NCBI GenBank assembly: GCA_900764115.1
Contig: CAAFMR010000010.1
Coordinates: 1-11,250 of the forward strand
Reading direction: 5' to 3'
Length of the DNA: 11,250 bases
From: Clostridia bacterium
Lineage (GTDB): Bacteria > Bacillota > Clostridia > Oscillospirales > Acutalibacteraceae
The notes beneath the pieces were generated by a model. It made no database searches and had not been told where the DNA came from. It worked only from the letters and a program-made list of their open reading frames with translations. Every line of letters begins with the position of its first letter. Within the stretch, counting starts at the first letter, position 1. The position numbers and the translations under genes were made by a program. Positions 6,910 through 11,250 of the stretch are shown piece by piece.

Positions 6910-8178
6910 TTATCCGCCCCAACCGCCGCCGGGGCCGTACCGCCGGGGGCGCGCCGGCTGTTCGGCGGGACGGGGCAAATCGTTCATGGCATAGCGCAGC
7001 GCGTCCATCAGATGGTTGTCGCTGTCCACCGGTCGGTTGCAAAACACTCCGTCCCGTCCGCCGCTTTGCCAGCAGTAGCTGCCCAGCTCCTGTACCGTAT
7101 GCACGCAGCGGGGATGCACCACGATCCGATATTCCTGTAAACGGGCGATCCCGGCATTGACCGACCCGGGGCCCTTGTCGGCGGCGGTCAGGCGGTGCAG
7201 CCCCAGCCGCCGCAGATCCTCGTTGGATTTCGGCTCGGCGCTGTCCGCCCGGATGCGCTCCTTTTGCAGCCCCTTTTTCCGGATCATCGCGGCAATATCC
7301 TCGTTGAGCATCCGGGTCTCGTAATGTTCGTCGTAGATATAGAGGGTTTTGCTTTTCTCCTCCACCGCGGCGGCGATGAAGGCGGTGGGATCGTTGGCAT
7401 AGCCGTAATCCAGCCCGAAAATATGGCGTATTCCCGGCTCGTCCAGCGCCCGCCGGGAAAAATCCCGTACCTCCCAGTTTTCAAATATCAGCCCCTCGCT
7501 GCGCCCCCATTGTCCCAAGCCCGCCACCGCATAACGCCGGGGGTTTTCCCGCTGCATCCGCTGAAACAGCTGCCGGTCGGTGTCGTCCAGAAACTCGTTG
7601 CAGCGATAATCGGTGGTGAGCGCCAACACCTGGGGGTCGGGACGGTCAAAAAAGCGACCTTTAAGCCAATGTTTCTCATCCCACGGGTTAAAGGTCAGGG
7701 TGGTCTGCTTGAAAAGGGGCGGCTCCACCAGCCCCCGGGGTGTAGACAGATCCAGCTTATCGAAATCCGCTTCCCTGGCAATTTCAAAGGCCTCCTCCAC
7801 CCATACCCAGCAGAGCGTTCCCTGCTCCACCGTGGTGGACGCCAGCTTTTCCACATTGTCCATTCCCCGGAACAGGATGCGCTGCCCGGTGGGACAATAG
7901 ACCAGCTCCAGCGGCTCCCGCCCCGCCCGCCATAGATGCTCCACCCGCAGCTGACGGATCGCCCAGCGCAGCTGGGCATAGGTGCTGTCCGGGTGGGTGC
8001 GGCAGACCTGCCGCACCACCAACAGGTTGGCGCCGGGATACCGCATCATATGATAGATGTACCAAAGGGCGGCGGTGGAGGATTTCTTTGAGCCCTTGCC
8101 GCCCTTGACCACCCGGTAACGGCGGGTACAATTCCAGAATTGCCGATAGCCGCCCCCGACAATTTCCGGCAAGGACAC
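6910..8178 (-). CDS. terL: Terminase large subunit, PBSX family
   Basis: This ATPase/nuclease powers DNA packaging through the portal and cuts the DNA. Counting from GTG 8178 (422 aa), the Walker A-type loop KGGKGSKKSS is at 25-34, the Walker B-like CWVWVEEAF at 123-131 with its Glu pair, and TLTFNPWDEKHWLKGRFFD follows at about 160-178. RNase H-like nuclease acids are in FGLDYGYANDPTAF (Asp 257), RADSAEPKS (Asp 312) and DSDNHLMDALRYA. Similarity to clostridial PBSX-type TerL runs nearly end to end, starting around LPEIVGGGY. The start is uncertain: GTG 8178 leaves a 2-base gap to the upstream gene; TTG 8172 has AAGGG upstream; GTG 8226 would overlap the upstream gene by 46 bases. All key residues appear present, so the enzyme is probably active. 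Confidence 0.92.
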   Translation of the reverse strand: MSLPEIVGGGYRQFWNCTRRYRVVKGGKGSKKSSTAALWYIYHMMRYPGANLLVVRQVCRTHPDSTYAQLRWAIRQLRVEHLWRAGREPLELVYCPTGQRILFRGMDNVEKLASTTVEQGTLCWVWVEEAFEIAREADFDKLDLSTPRGLVEPPLFKQTTLTFNPWDEKHWLKGRFFDRPDPQVLALTTDYRCNEFLDDTDRQLFQRMQRENPRRYAVAGLGQWGRSEGLIFENWEVRDFSRRALDEPGIRHIFGLDYGYANDPTAFIAAAVEEKSKTLYIYDEHYETRMLNEDIAAMIRKKGLQKERIRADSAEPKSNEDLRRLGLHRLTAADKGPGSVNAGIARLQEYRIVVHPRCVHTVQELGSYCWQSGGRDGVFCNRPVDSDNHLMDALRYAMNDLPRPAEQPARPRRYGPGGGWGG

Positions 8179-8180
8179 CC

Positions 8181-8354
8181 TTATGCCCGGTGCAGATAGG
8201 GTTCCATCATATGTATCGCCTCCCACAGCTCGTCCATTTCCTCCTCCAGCAGTGCCGTGCGCTTGTCAAAAAACAGGCGCTGCTCCGTTAACTCATCGTA
8301 CCGTTGCTGCAACGCCCGTAGGGATTGCCGGTATACCTCAATCAACTCAGCCAT
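8181..8354 (-). CDS. 57-aa helical protein between terminase subunits
   Basis: The product MAELIEVYRQSLRALQQRYD continues ELTEQRLFFDKRTALLEEEM and ends DELWEAIHMMEPYLHRA. It is almost entirely charged heptad-like helix, predicting a short coiled coil. The ATG at 8354 falls one base after the small-terminase stop (8356), and AGGAGG lies 15 bases upstream, rather far; a CTG six bases from that site is an in-frame alternative, and the frame opens further upstream only inside the small terminase gene. Its place between the terminase genes suggests a role in packaging, perhaps bridging subunits. No family recognised. Confidence 0.65.
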   Translation of the reverse strand: MAELIEVYRQSLRALQQRYDELTEQRLFFDKRTALLEEEMDELWEAIHMMEPYLHRA

Positions 8355-8355
8355 A

Positions 8356-8763
8356 CTATTCAGAAATATCCTCCTCTCGGATAAACAGCACCGGCGGATA
8401 CGCCGCCGTTTCTTCTTTTTTGCCGTCGGGCTTGTCCTTTTCCTTGTCATAGCCGGCGTTATTCTTCAGATACAGCAGATGCATATTGGTGCCGGAGCCC
8501 CGCCGCATCGCGTGCTCCACCACGCTGGCGGTAGCCTCCCGGTCCGCCCGCCGTATCAGCGCCGCCTTTTTCTGTATCCCCGGCGACCGGGTGGGATATT
8601 GTCCGTGGGCGATCTGCCGGAACAGCTCCAGATCCATATCCAGCGCCGCCGCCAATCGCTCGGCGGTCAGCGGCACATCCTGCGCCGCGGCATAAGACTT
8701 GGCTGTTTCGATGGCAGCCGCAATGGACTCGACCGTATACTTTTCCAAAGGCGTACTCGCCAC
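8356..8763 (-). CDS. terS: Terminase small subunit-like DNA-recognition protein
   Basis: This 135-aa protein (MASTPLEKYTVESIAAAIET...) has a helix-turn-helix-like stretch (LTAERLAAALDMDLELFRQI, 32-51), a helical oligomerisation-like centre, and LLYLKNNAGYDK (97-108), resembling the FxLKNNxGY signature of phage DNA-packaging small subunits. It would recognise packaging sites and present DNA to the adjacent large subunit. The start is GTG 8763, with GGAGG 8 bases upstream; the longer TTG start at 8793 lacks a binding site and would run through the GCATTTTGCA motif. The GTG start leaves a 37-base gap carrying that operator-like motif. Confidence 0.72.
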   Translation of the reverse strand: MASTPLEKYTVESIAAAIETAKSYAAAQDVPLTAERLAAALDMDLELFRQIAHGQYPTRSPGIQKKAALIRRADREATASVVEHAMRRGSGTNMHLLYLKNNAGYDKEKDKPDGKKEETAAYPPVLFIREEDISE

Positions 8764-8781
8764 ATTTTTCACCTCCGCTTT

Positions 8782-8792
8782 TGCATTTTGCA
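8782..8792. promoter_or_regulatory. Candidate operator O3, before the small terminase gene
   Basis: TGCATTTTGCA is a perfect TGCA-N3-TGCA dyad. The 14 bases GCATTTTGCAACTT (8783-8796) are identical, in the same orientation, to 9191-9204 in the repressor/operon control region. It lies in the 37-base gap between the 69-aa gene and the small terminase gene. No convincing promoter is seen here, so it might act as a roadblock or a looping site. Confidence 0.5.
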
Positions 8793-8800
8793 ACTTAAAG

Positions 8801-9010
8801 TCAAAAAAATGAACCCTCCTCTTTCAGTGTGACCATCACACAGGGCAACCACCCCTGCCTCCAGTCCCAGTAGCGGGACACCTCGACCTGCAAGCCGTCA
8901 AAATAGATGTCCGATGCCGGCAGCTTCTGCGTCGGCTCGGGCAAATAAAAAAGCACCGGCATTTGAGGCGGAGTTTCCGCTACGATGCGGCTCCATTCAC
9001 CAATACACAT
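8801..9010 (-). CDS. 69-aa first protein of the head operon, unknown function
   Basis: The product starts MCIGEWSRIVAETPPQMPVL and ends VMVTLKEEGSFF. It is soluble, probably beta-strand rich, with two aromatic patches (VLFYLPEP; SRYWDWRQGWLP). AAGGAGG lies 12 bases before the ATG; a nearer ATG in another frame gives only about 13 codons. It is the first gene after the strong minus-strand promoter and is separated from the small terminase gene by an operator-like motif. First genes of such operons are often regulators or host-takeover proteins, but nothing in this sequence shows that. No family recognised. Confidence 0.62.
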   Translation of the reverse strand: MCIGEWSRIVAETPPQMPVLFYLPEPTQKLPASDIYFDGLQVEVSRYWDWRQGWLPCVMVTLKEEGSFF

Positions 9011-9031
9011 CCGTTTTTCATTCCTCCTTTA

Positions 9032-9111
9032 CGCCTTTGCCGCGGCTTGTGCGGCGCGGCACCCTGTTTGTCTCCAGCGAAACCGATGGATTTATCTATA
9101 CCGCAAAGGCG
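9032..9111 (-). other. Long-range inverted repeat in the head-operon leader
   Basis: CGCCTTTGC (9032-9040) and GCAAAGGCG (9103-9111) are exact 9-base complements separated by 62 bases. In the minus-strand transcript they would close a large stem-loop whose downstream arm ends about 3 bases before the AAGGAGG site of the first gene. The leader from the predicted start to the first ATG is about 140 nt, unusually long for a phage early gene. Whether it folds or regulates is unknown. Confidence 0.35.
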
Positions 9112-9159
9112 CCGAAAATCCGGTTTTCATCGCAAAAGGAACGTTTGTTCGCACTTATA

Positions 9160-9188
9160 ATTGTAGCCTTGTTTTTTCGGTCTGTCAA
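9160..9188 (-). promoter_or_regulatory. Strong sigma-70-type promoter of the head operon
   Basis: On the minus strand, TTGACA (9188-9183), a 17-base spacer and TACAAT (9165-9160) match the housekeeping consensus almost perfectly. Transcription would begin near 9153 and run through all minus-strand head genes to the terminator at 2312-2356. Candidate operator O2 abuts the -35 box. Confidence 0.85.
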
Positions 9189-9189
9189 T

Positions 9190-9200
9190 AGCATTTTGCA
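9190..9200. promoter_or_regulatory. Candidate operator O2, next to the operon -35 box
   Basis: AGCATTTTGCA is one base short of the perfect TGCA-N3-TGCA dyad of O1 and O3. It lies two bases upstream of the minus-strand -35 box, and its centre is 30 bases (about three helical turns) from O1, suiting cooperative binding of repressor dimers on one DNA face. Confidence 0.55.
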
Positions 9201-9218
9201 ACTTTTTGAAAATTATTA

Positions 9219-9247
9219 TTGCATTTTGCACTTATATGTGCTATGCT
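9219..9247 (+). promoter_or_regulatory. Promoter of the repressor gene
   Basis: TTGCAT (9219-9224), a 17-base spacer and TATGCT (9242-9247) form a reasonable sigma-70-type promoter with a start near 9254, giving a leader of about 28 nt to ATG 9282. O1 overlaps the -35 box, consistent with autorepression. Confidence 0.6.
9220..9230. promoter_or_regulatory. Candidate operator O1, over the repressor -35 box
   Basis: TGCATTTTGCA is a perfect TGCA-N3-TGCA dyad, identical to O3. Its overlap with the -35 box of the repressor promoter suggests the repressor limits its own synthesis. Confidence 0.55.
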
Positions 9248-9281
9248 ATGGGAGAAGTTGTCGATGAGAGGATGTATCCCT

Positions 9282-9926
9282 ATGACCGAACTGACACTCA
9301 CCGCCCGCCGCCTGCGGCAATGCCGGGAGGAATCCCGGGAGACGCTGGACCAGATCGGCAAGCTGACTGGGGTGAATAAAAGCACCGTGATGCGCTGGGA
9401 GAGGGGCGATACCGCCCGGATCAATTTGCCCACTTTGTGCCTGTTGGCGCAGCATTACCGGGTCAATCCCCAATGGCTGCTGGGCGCCACCGACGAGCCG
9501 GGCTGCGGTCAATGGGAACCAGAGCAGCCGGATGTGGTGCCGGTGCCGGTGATCGGCGCGGTGCGGGCGGGCTGCGGCGGCATCGTGATGGAGGAGCCCA
9601 TCGGCTCCGAGCCGGTGGACCGGTCGATGCTCCGCGGAGGCGAAGAGTATTTCTGGCTGTCGGTAACCGGCGACAGTATGACCCCGCTCATCAATGACCG
9701 GGATCTGGTGCTGGTGCGGCGGCAGAATAGCGTGGACAGCGGACGGTATGCCGTGGTGCTGGTGAACGGCGAGGAGGGTCTGGTCAAGCGGGTGGTTTAC
9801 GGCGCCGATTGGATTGAGCTGCAAAGCGTTAACCCCTTTTACCCACCCCGGCGCTTTGAGGGGGCGCAGGTCACCCAGGTGACGGTGATCGGGCTTGTGG
9901 TGGAAAGCAAACGGAAATACATATAA
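9282..9926 (+). CDS. LexA/CI-type self-cleaving phage repressor (HTH + S24 peptidase)
   Basis: This 214-aa regulator has an N-terminal Cro/CI-type helix-turn-helix (about 5-65; TLDQIGKLTGVNKSTVMRWE at 21-40) and a C-terminal S24 domain. The probable cleavage site is Ala96-Gly97 in GAVRAGCGG; the catalytic Ser132 is in VTGDSMTPL and the Lys169 in EEGLVKRV, so RecA-stimulated self-cleavage is expected. It should bind operators upstream and hold the divergent head operon silent until DNA damage. Start ATG 9282 has AGAGGA 9 bases upstream; in-frame ATG 9264 is possible but lies only about 10 nt from the predicted transcript start. A host-type LexA is unlikely because of the Cro/CI-like N-terminus and the divergent phage operon. 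Confidence 0.88.
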   Translation: MTELTLTARRLRQCREESRETLDQIGKLTGVNKSTVMRWERGDTARINLPTLCLLAQHYRVNPQWLLGATDEPGCGQWEPEQPDVVPVPVIGAVRAGCGGIVMEEPIGSEPVDRSMLRGGEEYFWLSVTGDSMTPLINDRDLVLVRRQNSVDSGRYAVVLVNGEEGLVKRVVYGADWIELQSVNPFYPPRRFEGAQVTQVTVIGLVVESKRKYI

Positions 9927-9929
9927 AGC

Positions 9930-9972
9930 AAAGCGCTGCCGCTGACATGGATTTTGTCGGCGGCAGCGCTTT
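9930..9972. terminator. Bidirectional terminator between repressor and MATE genes
   Basis: AAAGCGCTGCCGC (9930-9942) pairs perfectly with GCGGCAGCGCTTT (9960-9972), and the stem extends inward by about five more pairs (9943-9947 with 9955-9959). A T run follows on the plus strand (9970-9973) and AAA precedes it, giving T residues for the minus strand. It begins 4 bases after the repressor stop and serves both convergent genes. Confidence 0.85.
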
Positions 9973-9984
9973 TATGCGCCCGTC

Positions 9985-11250
9985 TTAATACTGATATTTT
10001 TTGCGCAGCAGCAGCACACACGCCCCGGAAACCAGGAAAGCGCCCCCCTCTGCCACCACGATCGACCACCAGATGCCATTCAGCTCCCACAGCCGGGGCA
10101 GCAGCAGCACCGCCGCCGTCTGAAACACCAGTGTGCGCAGAAACGAAATCAGTGCCGAGATCAGCCCGTCGTTGAGGGCGGTGAAAAAGGAGGAGGCATA
10201 AATGTTGAAGCCGGCGAACAGGAACGAGAAAGAAAAGATGGTGAATGCCTGCCGGGTCATGTCCAGCAGAGCCACATCGTAGCTGGCAAAGATGCGGGAT
10301 AGGGTCTCGCCGGACACCTCGCCCAGCACCCACATTCCCACCGCCGTGATGCTCAGCAGCAGCAGACTTTTCCGCAGCAGGCTGTGCAGCTCCGGGTGAT
10401 TCCGGGCGCCGAAATGGTAACCGACGATGGGCGCCGTTCCCACGGAATAGCCGATGAAGATGGCGAGGAAGATCATATTCACATACATCAGCACGCCGTA
10501 GGCAGCCACTCCGTCCTCACCGGCATAGCGGATCAATTGGATGTTATAGAGCATCCCCACCAGCGACATGGAAACATTGCTCATCAGCTCGGAGGAACCG
10601 TTGGTGCAGGCTTTGAACAGCGCTTCCCCGTCCCAGTGGGTGCGCCCCAGCCGCAGCAGACTGGTGTTGGGGCGTAAAAAGTAGGCCAGCGGCAGCAGCG
10701 CCCCCACCGCCTGGCTGAGCGCCGTGGCAATGGCGGCTCCCGCCAAGCCCCAGTGAAACACCGCCATAAACAGCCAGTCCAGCACCATATTGGTGACGCC
10801 GGCAGCCACCGTGGTGACCAGCCCCAGGGTCGGGCGCTCCGCCGTCACAAAGAAGCTCTGGAACTCCATTTGCATAATGTATGCCGGGGTTGCCGCCGCA
10901 ATGATGCGTCCGTACAGCACACAGCCCGCCAGCATTTCCCCCTCGGCGCCCAGTGCCCGGGCGATCGCGGGCATCAGCGCCACCGCGATACCGCCCAGCA
11001 CAGTGCCCAGCACCAGCGGCACATAAACAAACAAAGAGAACAGCCGATTGGCTTTTTCCGGGTCTTTTTCCCCCAGCGTTTTGGATACCAGCGCGCTGCC
11101 GCCGGTGCCGAACATAAATCCCACCGTCCCCAGCAGGATCAGCACCGGCATAATGAAATTCAGCGCCGCAAAGGGGGTTTTTCCCACATAGTTGGCAACA
11201 AAAAAGCCGTCCACCACCACATAGATGGAGGTGAATACCATCATCACGAT
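9985..11250 (-). CDS. MATE family efflux transporter (5' end outside window)
   Basis: The visible 421 residues form a polytopic membrane protein with about 11 hydrophobic segments, of the MATE (multidrug and toxic compound extrusion) family, which exports drugs or metabolites by Na+ or H+ antiport. Features include IVMMVFTSIYVVVDGFFVAN at the visible N-terminus (the TM1 region, DGFFVANYVGKTPFAALN), GTGGSALVSKTLGEKDPEKA, and GYSVGTAPIVGYHFGARNHP at the start of the second half, reflecting the two-fold repeat. The frame runs open to the window edge, and family members begin about 15-20 residues earlier; a GTG at 11247 is an internal Val, not a start. The C-terminus is complete (LLRKKYQY). It is a host-type gene, convergent with the repressor; substrate unknown. 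Confidence 0.9.
   Translation of the reverse strand: MVMMVFTSIYVVVDGFFVANYVGKTPFAALNFIMPVLILLGTVGFMFGTGGSALVSKTLGEKDPEKANRLFSLFVYVPLVLGTVLGGIAVALMPAIARALGAEGEMLAGCVLYGRIIAAATPAYIMQMEFQSFFVTAERPTLGLVTTVAAGVTNMVLDWLFMAVFHWGLAGAAIATALSQAVGALLPLAYFLRPNTSLLRLGRTHWDGEALFKACTNGSSELMSNVSMSLVGMLYNIQLIRYAGEDGVAAYGVLMYVNMIFLAIFIGYSVGTAPIVGYHFGARNHPELHSLLRKSLLLLSITAVGMWVLGEVSGETLSRIFASYDVALLDMTRQAFTIFSFSFLFAGFNIYASSFFTALNDGLISALISFLRTLVFQTAAVLLLPRLWELNGIWWSIVVAEGGAFLVSGACVLLLRKKYQY

Larger units (their letters stand above)
2312..9926. mobile_element. Compact phage-derived head/packaging element with its own repressor
   Basis: This unit holds a divergent self-cleaving repressor and a minus-strand operon: unknown 69 aa, small terminase, 57-aa helical protein, large terminase, 61-aa membrane protein, portal, scaffold, capsid, connector, 37 aa, coiled-coil membrane protein and holin. 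It is flanked on both sides by non-phage genes (GH95 fucosidase, MATE transporter) and by terminators, so its whole gene content is probably in view. No integrase, replication, tail, capsid protease or endolysin gene is present. I saw no direct repeat at the two junctions that could serve as attachment sites. All reading frames look intact and have the same GC-rich composition as the flanks, suggesting long residence. The functional class (satellite, domesticated particle, remnant) is inference. Confidence 0.75.

Noticed and set aside
9246..9824. 192-codon minus-strand frame opposite the repressor gene
   Set aside because: The plus strand encodes intact HTH and S24 motifs; the antisense frame is His/Gln-rich and lacks a start signal.
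11245..11247. GTG as the start codon of the MATE gene
   Set aside because: It is an internal Val in a conserved TM1 stretch; the frame stays open to the window edge and the family has more residues upstream.
1..11250. CRISPR array, tRNA, rRNA or insertion sequence
   Set aside because: No regularly spaced repeats, cloverleaf-like sequence, rRNA signature or transposase gene was seen.

Overview
The window looks like a chromosomal segment of a GC-rich gut member of the Clostridia (Oscillospiraceae/Ruminococcaceae-like). The reasons are the strong AGGAGG ribosome binding sites, the closeness of the terminase and capsid proteins to clostridial phage families, and a neighbouring GH95 fucosidase typical of gut glycan users. 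This placement is inference; no rRNA or other marker gene is present.

Layout. Positions 1-2261 (+) are host-type: the tail of an unidentified upstream gene, then a complete intracellular GH95 alpha-L-fucosidase, closed by a strong hairpin (2270-2298). Positions about 2312-9926 form a compact phage-derived unit. Its main operon runs on the minus strand, from right to left: a 69-aa protein of unknown function, a small-terminase-like protein, a 57-aa helical protein, the PBSX-family large terminase, a 61-aa membrane-anchored protein, portal, scaffold-like protein, major capsid protein, head-completion/connector-like protein, a tiny 37-aa protein, a membrane-anchored coiled-coil protein and a holin-like membrane protein, then a terminator (2312-2356). 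A divergent plus-strand gene encodes a LexA/CI-type repressor (HTH plus S24 self-cleaving domain) at 9282-9926. A shared bidirectional terminator (9930-9972) separates it from a MATE transporter gene that reads in from the right edge (9985-11250, 5' end missing).

How it works together (inference). The repressor gene and the head operon are divergent. The operon has a near-consensus promoter (TTGACA-17-TACAAT), and a GCATTTTGCA motif occurs twice between the promoters and a third time just before the small terminase gene, so these are candidate repressor operators. Repressor self-cleavage during DNA damage would then turn on capsid, packaging and membrane genes.

The striking point is what is absent although both ends of the unit are visible: no integrase, excisionase, replication gene, tail gene, capsid protease or endolysin. 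The unit is a regulated head-plus-packaging-plus-holin cassette of about 7.6 kb. It may be a capsid-forming satellite (cf-PICI-like), a domesticated gene-transfer or particle-forming element, or an unusually tidy prophage remnant. All its genes appear intact, which argues against simple decay.
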